The notes below the pieces were generated by a model. It saw only the letters and a program-made list of their open reading frames with translations, searched no databases and was not told where the DNA came from. Shown here piece by piece: positions 1-12,600 of a stretch of DNA of 64,000 nucleotides (position 1 is the first letter of the stretch; every line of letters starts with the position of its first letter). Both the position numbers and the translations under genes were made by a program. Origin of the DNA: Haemaphysalis longicornis (Eukaryota; Arthropoda; Arachnida; Ixodida; Ixodidae); the NCBI GenBank assembly GCA_013339765.2, contig CM023451.1:156919432-156983431 (forward strand). Reading direction: 5' to 3'.

Positions 1-1714
1 ATCCCTAGGTAGTATGGTGTGCGCAAAAGTATCCTACTAGTACAAGGGAATGACCTTTTGTACGTTGTTTTGCTGTTTTGATGGGGAATTCGATCTCACC
101 GAGTGGTGCAGATGGAGGACTGTATATGTTGAGGATCAAGAGGCTTGCTCGAGTTTTCATGGTTGGGATGAGCTCGACGAGTATATAATCAAATGAGATC
201 GGAAGGGAATGTGTCTGGGGTGTTTAGTTTGCCTGGATTAGGATAGCCAACTTTGCCTTGGAATCTTCAGTGTATGTTTGGTATTCTCTGAGCTGTACTT
301 TATCTGTCTCCGTTTCTTAAAATGCAATGACAGTCGGTGTGCGTTGAGATGCAAAGAGTGATAATGAATATTCCTTGCTTCGATACGAGCGGCAATTCCA
401 CTGCCATATTGTATTTGGCTCAATCCGGGGGCAGTTTAGGGTTGCATCTGTGACTTCAGAGATACAATTATACACGCCTACATAGTAAAGAAGAGCGTAA
501 TGACAGTAGAAGCTGACAATAAAAAAACAAAACTAAGATAATCAGCAGCGGAGTGGCTTTCCACCACAAAAGACAGGTTCGCGAGGGCTTCTAAATTCGA
601 CAAGATTAATATTGGTAGAAGATTGGACTTTCAATAAAATAAATTTTGTGGCTGTAAAAGAGAATGAATACGATTCGTGTTTTGAATTTGGGAGAAAAAT
701 ATCACCATAGACAGTAAGAAATGCAACGAAGGACACAGGCTGGGCACTGACCCGAGTAAGTAGAGAGTAGAACAAAGAAAGATGTACTGCAGCCCAGGGT
801 TAACATCAGAAGAGGAGCCGGAAACGGAGGTGCGTATTCAATTTCCGGAGAGGAGCCGGCAGGCTCATTCCACTTGGAATTTTGTTCTCGAGAATATATT
901 CCCATGTCCCCGACGTTGCCGTAACGGCAGGATGTCGTCCTTACGCTCGCACTTTGTTTACTTTGTGTCTCTCGCTGCAACGGTGGAGTACAAAAGAGCG
1001 CACGCTACATATCTAACTTTGCGTATCTAACTATGCGTATCTAATTTTGTAATGCGTTTTACTTTGTTCCGCGGGATCTTCGCGGGCGAAACAGCAAGAT
1101 CCGCATGCACGGTGGCTCATTCCTTATGCACCGAGGTACGCGGACGACGTTACCTTCAAGCTTGTGCAACCGGCCTCCGAAGGGCTGGGTGAGAAGTTTC
1201 AGTCTCAAAGTGAATGTGCGTCCCGGTTTCTTTGAATGGTGAAACTTTGTGGATTGCTCATTTCCTGGCACTAAGTGCTAGCTGGCCTGAGTGTGTTTCT
1301 TTTTGCGTCCTCGTCTTCTTAGAATCCAAGGATGGCGCCTATTTAAATGCACACATATGGGAACGCGTTGAGGTTCGCGTCACAGACGTAATAATAAAAA
1401 CATTTTTAAGTGAATTTGTCTCTATCGCGTTTTTCTTTCGGTTCCAAAGTATAAAGCAAGACATGAACGTTGAACGCCTGCCAAAATGCCCTGCCCCCGA
1501 CGACCAGTGACCTGTAGGCACAACCACTGGTACGCATAACGAACATTGATGTAAATGTAGTTGCAGATATAGGACGCTGCTGGTAGAGTCGTCAAATTTA
1601 ATACGGAAATCCAAATTAGCACCTAACCTAATTTTTAATGATTCAAAATACGATGTTCGCAATATAAAAAAAGAATTAGGAAAAGTTTAAATTTTTATTT
1701 ATCGGAAATTTAGA
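1..1714. other. Non-coding stretch, no gene seen
   Basis: I see no recognisable protein or RNA gene here. Open frames are below about 110 codons, overlap on both strands and match no family I know. A short imperfect tandem repeat based on gcgtatctaact lies at about 1018-1047. The sequence turns AT-rich just before the GC-rich repeat that begins near 1715. Confidence 0.6.
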
Positions 1715-1717
1715 GAT

Positions 1718-2290
1718 TTTAGATGCGACGCATCTCTTTCACTCGCCTTGTCCCTCCGGCGTCGTCCGGCGTAGTCCGCATCCCTCCCCCATTATCCTCT
1801 CCGCGCCAGCTGCCGCTAGCGCCGCTCTCACCGCAGCGCCCATCTGCGTGTTAGCGCTCGCCGGCGCTCGCTCCGTCGCCGTGCCAGCTGTGCGTGGGTG
1901 CGGGTTAGCGCGCACCTTGCGCGCAGCTTGCGCTCGGTTAACACATGCGCATGCGCTGCTATGCGCTGCTCTCTCTCATTCCGCTGCATATAAACGCGGT
2001 AACTGCGCCGCTTCGCTCAGTCGTTCCCTGCCGCCGCTCCGCCGATGACATCCTCCCATCACACCGATGATTTGAATGGAGACTAACAGGCCTGCTATCG
2101 CGATGGTCGGCGCAACCGTACAAGCACCGGCCACCCGATAAAAATTACGCCATCTTCCCGCGTGGGAAGATGGAACCAGGGGTAAGATCGACGCATCGGG
2201 GGTTTCCCGTTGGCGGTTTCCCGTTATGGTAGCGTGTCCAATGGTGTGTGTTCATATGTTACGCCGCATGTTCAGCCCCGAAAAGTCCGC
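1718..2290 (-). mobile_element. Palindrome-tagged GC-rich element, copy A
   Basis: Read on the minus strand, the body runs from about 2060 down to 1718 and ends in the palindrome agatgcgtcgcatct followed by an A. The body is closely similar to the reverse complement of 22041-22264, including the stretch around gcggactacgcc and the repeated gcgcagcttgcgctcggtta. The segment 2140-2290 matches the 5' hairpin and loop of that other copy (catcttcccgcg, gacgcatcggggg, gcatgttca), but the loop has the opposite orientation relative to the body. No protein is encoded. I infer a non-autonomous retroelement; the class is not proven. Confidence 0.6.
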
Positions 2291-2495
2291 TGGGAAAAGT
2301 GGAAGGTGGGAAAATGCTAGGCCAAGCCCCTAAAGAAAAGTCTTAGAAAAGTGGCGAGGAGGCAAGAACCCCACTCACAGGTGTTAGGAGATGCGCGCCT
2401 TAAGAAAAAGATGGGGTTAGGCAGTTTCCAGAAATTGAACCCGCAACCTTGACGCCGTGAAGCCGGCAAAATAACCACTGTGCCATCCCAATGGC
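2290..2495 (-). mobile_element. tRNA-related SINE fragment
   Basis: On the minus strand there is an A-box-like tggcacagtggtta (about 2470-2485) and a B-box-like gcgggttcaatttc (about 2435-2450), spaced as in a tRNA gene. The sequence cannot fold as a complete tRNA, so I call it a SINE head with its downstream body. It continues on from the tRNA-like segment at 2495-2630. Confidence 0.5.
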
Positions 2496-2630
2496 CCCAG
2501 GGATAAGGGATTAGCAGCGGCAGGGAACCATAACATGTGCAGCGAATTGAAAAGAAAAAAAAAATGCTTCCCGTTGCCGGAATAGAACCCGGGTCCCTCG
2601 GGTTACGAAAGCGGGGTCATCGCATGCGCT
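2495..2630 (-). mobile_element. tRNA-related SINE fragment with B box
   Basis: On the minus strand, cgtaacccgagggacccggg leads into gggttctattccggc, which looks like the anticodon-to-T-arm half of a tRNA with an RNA polymerase III B box. It is followed by a T-rich run. The A box is not clear. It may form a dimeric SINE together with the neighbouring tRNA-like unit at 2290-2495. Confidence 0.4.
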
Positions 2631-3053
2631 GTCATCGCATTCGGGGCGAACCGCATTTCTTTCGGGGCCAACCACATTGCCTAGGGAATTGGCATGAATC
2701 CTAACGCGGGCGTTGCTTTGAACATTGGCTGAGCCCGCTTTTCACCTTTTCTTTCTTTTAAGAAAGCGAATACTATGAAAAGCCAAGTTAAAGCTAGTGA
2801 AGACCACCAGCTCTAGCATTTTCTTCATCTTCGCATCTGAATTGTGAAGGTGGTCGAATTTTGTCCATACCTTCAATTGCTTCTTAAATCCCCCTGTTCT
2901 GCTGTGAACGTGACTCTCTGATAACGGCAATATGATAACGTATAAATATTCGTCACAAGTGTTCCCGAGTGTTTCGCTTTTTTATAAAAAGAAAAGCAGC
3001 GCAGAAGATTGCCTGAAAAACGCACTGATTTCGGTTGTGACGACGCGGCGCAG

Positions 3054-3320
3054 ATCTTGGACTCGAAGCTTCGAGAAGACAATCAGCGAACAGAGGATCT
3101 GCTGTGCTCCATATTTCCGGCACGCGTGGCTCGGAACCCTTGCCTAGGACTACCCGTGGATACTGAGAAGTTTGAGCTAGTGTCGTGCCTCTTGTGGGAC
3201 ATTGTCGGCTTCACGGCGCTTTGCAGAAGTGAGAACGTCCAGCCCATGGACATTGTGCGGCTCCTCAACCGACTATATGTACAGTTTGACTCTCTAACAG
3301 GATTGCACAGCGTCTAGAAG
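3054..3320 (+). pseudogene. Class III guanylate cyclase catalytic-domain exon, with nonsense codon
   Basis: Class III cyclases make cGMP or cAMP from the nucleoside triphosphate. The exon encodes the end of the coiled signalling helix (KLREDNQRTEDLL), then LPVDTEKFELV and the start of the catalytic fold. That includes the metal-binding aspartate in WDIVGFTALC (Asp codon 3198-3200) and PMDIVRLLNRLYVQFDSLTG. The frame then reads Val, TAG, Lys (stop at 3315-3317), and a good splice donor (aag/gtaatg) follows at 3321. Family members have Val-Tyr-Lys at this point, so the stop most simply arose from a tyrosine codon (TAC to TAG). The exon start is set at an AG ending at 3053 and could lie further upstream. 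With the exon at 6416 it rebuilds the domain order, so this is a decayed spliced gene copy, not an intronless retrocopy. Soluble versus receptor type is not resolved. Confidence 0.8.
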
Positions 3321-6300
3321 GTAATGTCACGACTACATTGGCTCATAGATGACACTTCCCAGCGCCACCTGCCCACATACACCTTTTTGATATAATGGAA
3401 ATTCAACGTAAACATTGCGAATTATTAAATCAGCACTAGCTTGCATACCACTTGTTCTTTTAAATATGCTTTCACAACAGGATAAAGATGAGACATCGCT
3501 GGTGTCGATGTCAGTTGCCACCCTCAAAATACTTGCCTCATCAGAAGTATAAACATTTGGAAGCGGAATCAGAACCGACTTTCGGTATATACACTGTTTT
3601 ACGTTTCAGAACCGTTCAATATTTGTGCCGCTTCTCAAGACGTACGCCCTCCTCTAGAGGCAGACGTCGGCTGTAGCATTCCTTTGTCTCACGAGTGCCT
3701 CTAAAATTGTAATTCTATTGTTATTAGCTTGTCTCATTGTATCATTTGGTTGACCACAGATGGTCCCAACTTTTAGCATATCAGATCAAACTCATTTTCT
3801 TTTTTCATACTATGCTACAAATGACCGCCTATATGAATTTTTCCTGTAAAGCGTGCTTTGCCTGTAAGACATTCAGCCATAGCCAAAATGCGCACCTCAT
3901 TCCCTGGTTAGCCGCCCACTAGGGCGAGCAGGCAGAACTGCCGTCACCACTCGCCTTCTCGGCACGTGGAATAGGCATATATATACTTCAAACACACTCA
4001 TGCGTAATCAATGCGCGTATCATTGCATCTGTTACCCTCTTGAGAACGCTGGAGTACTTACGCAGATCTTGCGCGCACATCTTTGCACGGGCTACTACGT
4101 CGAAAAATACGCGCCCCTGCGTATGGGCCTCAGGAGGAGCGCTCTAAAACGACCCGTGTAAATTTCCAATTTAGCGAATAGGTGCAGATGCAAAAAGGTA
4201 AGGAGTGCAGCAAAATTATGACTAATCACATCCGTGCAATGTCCAGGTTACTGTTATACTCAAGTGTTTAACAACAAAGTTAGCAAGACTGAAAAAAATG
4301 TTCCTGAAAGCTTAAAGGAGCACTGACACCAATTTTCGGCGTTAATATTATTGCACAGTTAGCTTCCTTCACTCAACAGAATACCCTGGCTGAAATATTA
4401 GCGGCCTGCGACGCGAAGAACATAGTTCAATTGGATCTCATTTATCGCGCCGACGGAGCAGCGCGCGGAGCGGCACTCAGCAAATGGACATCAGCGTGAC
4501 ATCACTCCAGGAGAGGAAAAAGAAGTGACGCGACAGCGCTCATCAAAAACTGGTGACGTCACTTCACGCGCGCGGCCCCACGAGCGGCGAGCGGGCGCAA
4601 CACCCTCTCAAGCAGCCTCCGGTGACGTCCGCACAAAGCGGTGAGGTCAGGCAGGGAGTCTGTCATATGCGCCGTTCGGGATGAAAGCGCGGGAATTTGA
4701 AACAAACAATTTTCAGCTTCCACTACGCGCGTTGAAGTTGAAGTGCTTTTCAGGTGGCCAGACCATTAAGCATCGATAAAAGCAATAAAAGTGTAACATA
4801 AAATTTTCATGTCAGTGCTCCTTTAAAATGTCTCTTGCGTGATTTATCGAAACTCTAAAGCCTCGTCACCATTTTCTTGATCGTTATAAACATAATTACA
4901 AGCTTCCAGCTTCCTAGAGCTGCAGCAAACTAAAAGAGAAAACGCTTACCGGAGAAAAGAGCAAACAATTATTTTAATGCGTACACATTTTTTGGTGACT
5001 ACCACCAGAAATGTGCATTGAGCGCCCCACAGTATTCTTTTAGTAAGGTCATGCGTTGGTGTAAAAAAGCAATAGCAAAAACGTTAGGAGTTTTCTTTCG
5101 GGTGGAAACGAAGACGGTTAAGTGTAACCAACGAAAGAACGGGATTGGAGCGAATGAAGTACGGCTTAAAAATGCTATGTGAGACCGTACGGCCTAAATA
5201 ACTGTACCGCGCTTGGGATTATCCGGAAACGTTTGCGGGCGAGCGTCTCTATACGGAAATCGTAAGAAACCTTGGGACCAGGCAGGCTGCCGTACGGCGA
5301 TAAATTACAGCTTTGACCTACAGTTAAAGAGGCATACATGGCAGAAGTATACGGTCTGAGAGATGGCCTCCATCGCAGTCTTACCGTTTATAGGAAACCT
5401 TAAGGACGGGGGAATAGGTCGCATGCATTCTTTTAATTTCGCATTTCTTGGCGTTGGTCCCGCTCTTTTCCATTTCCCTTTAATAGATAATGTACCGGCC
5501 TTCTGGAGAAGATGCAGTGGAGGGGTAGGGAAGAAAAATCAAGCAAATACATCGCCAGTGTCTTCGAGCTTTCTTCTTCCTTTTCAATAGCTGCCCGCAC
5601 ATCATTTCTTTTTATTTTTTGTGAAAGCTAGAAAATGTATAGAGAGTATGAGATCGTCCGAAATTGCAGTACCAGTATTGGCTACTAGGTGAGACCAGCA
5701 ACATTTCATGATAACTGATCAAGAGGAAGGGCGAAAAACAAAAGTCATCTGCAAAAACCAGAGTTGATGCTAGTTCCCTGCCTTATGTATCTGAGAAACA
5801 ACGCGTAGTACAACTGTAGAATAATTCCTATCTCAGAGAAATGCACGTGATTTTATAAAACCTCAAGTCACATGCGTGGCTCTTCTGCTTTACCACCGAT
5901 CCCAGTTTTCTCGAAAAAAAAAACAGGGGAATAATTTTAAGAGCACGGGGAAGTGGTAACCAAATGGTCAGGATTGAAGTCGCGACCTCTCCCGTGCCCT
6001 TAGGAGGGTATGTAGTGACAGGGAGGGCGATGGCGATGGGATGCAGAGGACATGCATACATACTAATGCACAGGAACTTTTGTTGCTCAGATCGAGGCAT
6101 AACCACACTGTTCATAACAAAGGGCATTCAATAATAAGAAGTTGAATATGACAATGGGTGCATAGAGTGTGCAAAATTCACTCCAGTCCCAGAGGTTTGA
6201 ATGCCTCGGCCTACCAAAAGTTTTCACTTGTAGCCTACTAGTGCGTAACACCAGGGTACTTGGGTTCTGCAAAACCTGAATAGACCCTCGCCAACTTTTT

Positions 6301-6415
6301 GGGAACACAAGTCCGATCTGTCAACTCTGGGTTGACGCCCAGTTGTGGAGACTTGCTCTGATTTTTATACCATCCCCTCCTTAGCAAAGCAAAAACACTG
6401 GGCCTTTTTTTCTAG
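3321..6415 (+). other. Intron between the two cyclase exons
   Basis: The donor gtaatg at 3321 and an acceptor with a polypyrimidine run ending ttttttctag at 6415 bracket about 3.1 kb. The intron position, between the Val-Tyr-Lys and Ile-Gly-Asp-Ala-Tyr parts of the catalytic domain, fits protein continuity. It contains one MITE (4312-4826). No other gene was recognised inside. Confidence 0.7.
4312..4826. mobile_element. MITE with TTAA ends
   Basis: The left end ttaaaggagcactgacac and the right end gtcagtgctcctttaa are inverted copies, and the match extends inward with aatttt/aaaatt. TTAA stands at both outer ends, as in piggyBac-type insertions, where TTAA is duplicated. The interior is GC-rich with repeated tgacgtcac-like motifs and no open frame. 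It is about 515 bp long. I infer a non-autonomous DNA transposon; assignment to piggyBac rests only on the TTAA. Confidence 0.7.
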
Positions 6416-6652
6416 GTGAAAATCATTGGCGACGCCTACCTGGTCGTTTCCGGTGTTCCCGAGTTCACGGAGGACCATGCAGACCGACAACCATCATGTC
6501 GTGGTGCACAGATCATGTGCAGGCAGGGCACTCTGCAGGTCGGGTTCAGGCTGCACGCAATCAAAGGGACAGTGGACACCGCATCAAATGACGTCTTCAC
6601 GTGTTTGATTTAGGCCCGACGTACTCAGCCCGTCGAGGGACATGCCATTGAG
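6416..6652 (+). pseudogene. Second cyclase catalytic exon, frame degraded
   Basis: The exon starts right after a ctag acceptor and encodes VKIIGDAYLVVSGVPEFTED, the conserved segment holding the second metal-binding aspartate (Asp codon 6431-6433) and the end of the first half of the catalytic fold, then HAD. After about residue 25 the frame loses family similarity and stops at 6611-6613. A good donor (gag/gtaagc) remains at 6653. The next expected piece, with the G-x-P-R-Y-C-L-F-G region that binds substrate, was not found anywhere in the window. The locus is therefore a partial, broken cyclase gene. Confidence 0.75.
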
Positions 6653-9600
6653 GTAAGCAGGTTGTACAACATTCCACGCCTTGCTTCCAAGTCATTTAGA
6701 AGGTTGGCAGGAGCACCATCACCGAGGCCTTTAGTACAGCTGCAGTCCAGCGTAGTTCATCCGCCGACTGTCATACCTCCCAAAGACCCTAAATTCACGC
6801 AACTTATCTGCTGGTCTTTCATTTTCTAAACACGAAGAACCCTGAACGCGCGATAAGTCCGATTTATTCATGGGGAGCAGGCTATATAAATGTCGTTACC
6901 ATTCACAACAGCCGATTAAGGTTCAGGAGCGCTCTTTAGGCCGCAAGCTGACAGCACATAAATATGAATCCTAAACCCTCTTCTCGCCAACTATACCTTT
7001 AAATTGCGTTTGATACTAGCAGCCTGCCGAGAAGGGTGCGTCAATGAAGTTTACGTCCAAAGGATTCCTTTAGTTAGGTGCCCCCCGAGGCAGCACATTT
7101 CATTGTTGTACTAAAGCAAGCACATAAGAGCTGCAGATACTTCGGGGGTATGTGTGTTTGATATTTTACTGCAGGGTTGTTTAAAGCTGGGGTTTCGGTA
7201 TTTTTAAGGCGATAGCCATAGATCTCTGGTTTATTGAATGAGGCCAGTACGTAAAATTGTTGTAACGTACTAAGAATAGCACAGAAAATCGGAGTGCGAG
7301 GCATGAGCTGGGGCTTGAACACAGAGAAAGAGAAACAGATGTGCGGGAAGAGTGTCGTAGGAGGCCTCAGAGAAACTGCGACGCTTTGCGTGCCGGAAAA
7401 GAGAACCAGCCTGGTCAGAGGATGGAAGGAGGCCGATGCCGCACGTTCAGTATCAGCTGCCTTCAGAAGGTGAAGGCGACGACTAGGCGAACAGGAGACT
7501 CTCGGCGGTGGCCAGCGAGCGAAAAGAGCTTGGAGGGAGTGGGGCAGATGGAGTCCAGGGGGCTGGTCAAGCGGTGACGGGCGGTGCCGAAGCATTCAGC
7601 AAAACTTTCACCAGCAGTTCAGTAGAATTTCCAACTAATCTTTCGCCGTCCCATTTTTACAGAGTTGGGAGCATCCCCCGTAATTTTTCGGTTTTGTATG
7701 ATTTTCGGGTTCTGTGCGGTAATTCTTTTGGTTTATGGAAATTTAAAGGTATAGCATTGGTCGGTTAAGCTTGGTTAGGAAAGGATAGCAAAGTAGGGCC
7801 AGATGCGGCGTTCTGCATAAATGCGTAGTCGGACAGCAAATTAAGGATGTTAAGTCGGATGACGCTCTAGACTTACGTAGAATCTAGGGCGAACTGGTGA
7901 AGCATGAAAGAAATCAAACAGCGCAAAAGACAAAAGCGACAGGATACAAGAACAAAGACAGCCCTGGGGTGTTATGTCTTTCTCTCTCCGCCTTGTTGTT
8001 AGCGTTGTTTATTTTCAAATGAGGCACTATAGACATAGTGGATTTTTATTCCTATGTCGGAAGCAGATGGGTCTGGATTTGATTTCCGGAGTTTGGAAAT
8101 TAACAAAATCTGGCTTTTTCTTATTTTAACTAGTTGTGCTAAACACCTCCACGCATTCACTTACGAGCCCACCGAAATCGAAGATGAATTTAGTTCTGCT
8201 GCAGGCATTTAAGGCATTAAAATTCAATCTGATTTAGCATATGAGAATTGCGAGAAATTAAGTTTACTTGTTTCTTGAGTTCCCCTCTTCACTTCAAATA
8301 CTGTTTTGATCGTGATTTTATCAAACGACCTGACGCGTTCTCAGTGTGGTGGCTCTAACATAAATGGTGGGACAACCAAGTGCGCATCCTGAAGGGCATA
8401 CAATGAACACAACCGTCGAGTACGGCGGGCAGACGCAAGAAACAAACCTGTTTGAGAAAGATCTTCTTAATTAGGCAATGATGACACCAACCACTCGTCA
8501 CATTTAAACCCCTTTTCTAAGCGAGAGAAAGCCTTACAATGTGGTTGAGAGGTCAAAGTTCGCTTTTCTTTCTCATCTTTTTAAAGGCCACCGGCAGCCA
8601 CAAATACCACCTGCGAACGCAAAATGCAAAAAAAAAAACAACCAGCGTAACCACATGCGGAAGAATATTTCGCGAACGTATGCGCCGGCCAACGTCAAAC
8701 TTCGCAAAATGGCCGGAAACCAATCGGGCGTCGGGGTATGCAAAACGGCACACTTCCCGGAACTCTCCGCAGCTTGAGAGTGCCCGTTGCCTGGACGGGA
8801 TAGATCGAAGTTTTCCGGAGAATGTGAAGGGAGTAACGCGTGGAATGAAGTGCGCCCGAAGTTTGTCCCCTTTCGAAAAACCACTTACCGGTTCGATCAC
8901 TCGAGGGCCAGCTGGAGAGGCGGAAATTGATCGTCCCCAAGATAAGAGGCACTCTGAACGGCATCTCCTCTCGTGTTGTCAGGTCAGTTTTCGCTATAGA
9001 AGCGTAGATAGTTCTGTTATGGGTGTTCAGGCCAACGAGCAGCCACTCGAAGAAATCCACTGCGAGTGTTCTCCTTGATTCTGATGCCAGGCATTCGGCA
9101 AGCGTGGTAATACATTTGTGGCGTCCATTTGGAGTTCGTTTGGGTCGGTGAAGAAGTTAGAGCATCTCTCAGATGCTTTGTCGAAAGTTAGTCTCTAGGT
9201 TGTGGGTGGCGAAAACCCGATAACCGTGGCCAGTGCACCGTTCGAGTACGTATATTAAACGGGTTGCACGGAAGGGGGCCAGCAACGAAAGTTGCAGCGT
9301 CAAGGTCATTTCGAAACAGCAGTTTCAGGCGACCAGTTGAGGAATACAAATAAAGAAAATATCTCGCAGATAAATGCACTTGTTCGAAAGTTTTTGTCTT
9401 GATAAGATAGGTATTTGAATTAGGTTTAAATGCTCCATGTTATGTTCGTATGGGAAAAAGTCATACCGCACGATAGCATTGAGATAAATCAATGGATGAT
9501 AAGTAAAGGTCTCGACTTATTCTGCACGAAGGGGACGCTCACGCGATTGACTATAGTTAGGCTGCAGCTGCTGATTTTAAGTTACATCAGGCAGAACGTG

Positions 9601-12600
9601 AAAAGAAAAAAAAACATAAAAGCGCGCAGTATTACCCCCGTTGAATGATCGATATGGATCAGAGAGGTTAGCGTTCGCTTAGCTTCTTCCATTTTTTGTG
9701 ACAGTTTTGTTGGCGCAAATTACCTTTAAACCAGCGTCACGGGTAGCAATTTTCTTTTTCTTTAATGTAAGGTTTAACCCACCGAGGCCTCACGTCCCGT
9801 GTGCGACACACCTGAACAGACGCCTACAGATGAGTCTACGCTAAGATGAACAAAGGGGGTAATATTCAGACTACATTTTTGGGGGTCGGGGTGTAAGTCA
9901 AACAGATAGGCAGATACAATATTACTGCGGGAGTGTGGTCTCCGATTCCCGATGAGAGTGGTCTTATTATAGTCACAGAACAGTAGAGATATTGCTAGGA
10001 TATAACGGGGTCTTCTCCAGAATGTGTTTCTGCGATCGAAAGCAAAATGCCGAGCCCATTTCGCTACAACGAGAGTATCGGGCATATTGCTGCCCCGTTC
10101 ACTGCAACGCCGCGTGATTACATTCCAGAAGTCGCAATCTCGTGCCAAAGCCCCATGCAAAGGTAGTCGGGATGGTGAAATAAAGAGTGACGCAGTTCCC
10201 ATCTCACCATGCAATGTCCCACGCGTGGCCACTCTCGTGTACGCTGAAACGAACGTCTTGCGACATGCCGAGCAGCTTGCAAGGATACCCGAAGCTTCTT
10301 GGTATTGGCGAGGCAAGGTCGGAATCAGCTGCAGGGTTCCGCGTGTACTTTATGATAATGAGGCAGAGTCCTTAGGTGGAAGCGCGGCTGCTTAGGAAAT
10401 TTGTCGTGTTTACCTTTGCTTCGTCTGGAAGGTTATTATGTTGTCGACAGCAAAGTCTCATGCGCATATTCTGAGTCAGCGTCTTCGAGATTCTCTATTC
10501 CACTGTCGTTGCTTTTGTTACGCTGTATTCCACGGAATCACCGGAACGCATCGGATTATTCCTTCTCACGTCCAAGAGTAACATTTATTCCACTCACGTA
10601 AAATTTATTCCCAATTTTAACGAACTTTTAAACGTAGCAAGGGGCTCTGTGATGTGCAGTTACAAGGTGTGCTCTTCACCTAATCACACCGTAAATACCA
10701 TGGCAGCTGCCCCAAAATTTACACGGCGCAGAAATCCAGCGGTGAAGGAAAGGTGTTGATTCCAAGCCATAAATCTTTAGGATGTCACCGTTCTCATTAT
10801 GCTACTACGAAAATTTCAATAAGAATTATAAGAACTCTACCCTTCAATTGGTCACTGTTAGCTTAGAGTTAAACTTTTATGGTGTTTAGGAATAATTCTT
10901 TTTTTTTGTCCGATGCGAGTTTTGGGGAGGGTGAAACTGTTCACCGCGACGGTTTCCCGCTCTCACGAATACTTTTAAGGTATGGCAGTGTATGACGAGT
11001 GTACGGCATTGCATGGTGCCGTCAATGGCATTATTCCTTCTTTGTTAGGGGTTGCAACGTCTCCCTCTGGCTAAGAAAGGCTACAATTGATATAGAGTGG
11101 GGCTGACAAGGTCGCTAAACTTTGTGGATGAATATAAAAATAAAACAAATCCCATAATCCTCGCTTTCCACGTTATCGCGTAGGCCTTGAGAGCTGTGAT
11201 GCCTTCAAGTGGCAAAAATAGACCCGCAAAGAAAACGTGCTAAGCAAAGCCAGAAAGCGGTCAAAGTCAAGGTCTGATCGACAAAAGTTGTTACCGCCTT
11301 GATCCATTGATTCGCCATTGTGAAAAAAGGCGCAGCATGAAGCAGCGTGAGAGGTATAAAAAGAGGAAGACTAGTTTTGGAGTGAAGGCCTTCCCTGACC
11401 GGGCGCTTTACATGGATCCCCGACGTGCCGGGCCAAGTCTTGTTTGATTGAGCCAAGGGCCGCCTGTAGACCTCCAAGAGGGCTGAGGCCACGCTACGTC
11501 TTGGGCCCGGCTCAAATTAATGGCGGCTCTGGAGATGAATCGAAATGCGTCGCGATGAAAAACGACGCAACGGGAGAGCAGAATGAACGCCATGACGTTT
11601 TACTGCCTCTTTAGAGCGGCGGCTTTATTCGGGTATTATTATTCCACTCACGCAATGGTCTGGGTGGTGTGATGTACTGACAGCGACGAAGCTGGCCATG
11701 GCAAAGGGTGGCGGCCATCTCCAACGCCCTGAGGATAAAAATGTCGGACTTTAGGAAGGCTCTTGCTCTCTTCGTTTATGGACTGCAATAAAGCGAGCGT
11801 TATTATTTTTCTTGCTTCGGTGTGTGCGTGTGTTTGTGTGCATGTGTGCGTGCGTGTGCGCGTGTAACCAGGAGGGCTAGAGATGTCGTTAATATACTGA
11901 GCCAACAATTAACTATGTTTAAAATATGTTATTCTCGTACTTACGCAGATTTTTCATATATCTCTGAAATTAGGTACTCCATTTTAAGCTTTGGCCCTGA
12001 ATTAGGCTGTGGGCTTTGTGAAGCTGCCCAGCTCACCGTTTTGAGCATTGGTTAAAAAAAAAACTCAATTTGAATTATAGGTATGTGTATACCAATAAGT
12101 CTCTTCTCGATGTTTCCCTTTTGTGTATTCGCTAGAGACCGTCCTTGGTGCTGTGAAAATGTTGTTCAGGAGTAAGATAAGGTCGACTTGCAAAAGTTAA
12201 AGGGTGACTAAAGCTTATCGGGGTCACGGTTTTCATTCCGCACATTTAGGCGACTGAACTATGACCAAAACTACAGAGACAGAGGTGCATTCGAATAAGC
12301 TTCATAACATTGAGCTGACTTTTAGGCATTCCATTGGAAGCGGTACCTGAGAACAAACTCGAACTCACTTTATTTGCATTCTCTCGCAAACACGAGAGCT
12401 AGAGTGAGTTGCGAAGAAGGATGTGCATGTGATGTTAGGTCATTACTAATGCTGCTGATTAAAATGGCCAGAACTAACAGGATGTCGAAATACTGCACTT
12501 GTAAAGATACAGTATAAGAGCCTTCCACTGTTCCCGGAAGAGATTAAAAACCAAAGTACCAGTCAGTGTCAAAATTCGTGCATACTGTTTTGCAAAGGCA

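Noticed and set aside
7074..7595. 173-codon open frame on the minus strand
   Set aside because: Pro/Arg/Ser-rich without a family match, overlapped by plus frames.
8539..9078. 179-codon open frame on the plus strand with long open frames opposite it
   Set aside because: No recognisable domain. Several frames on both strands are open at once, which points to base composition, not coding. No splice partners or repeat copies seen.
9774..10316. 180-codon open frame on the minus strand
   Set aside because: No domain, overlapped by a 123-codon plus frame, and no supporting gene structure.
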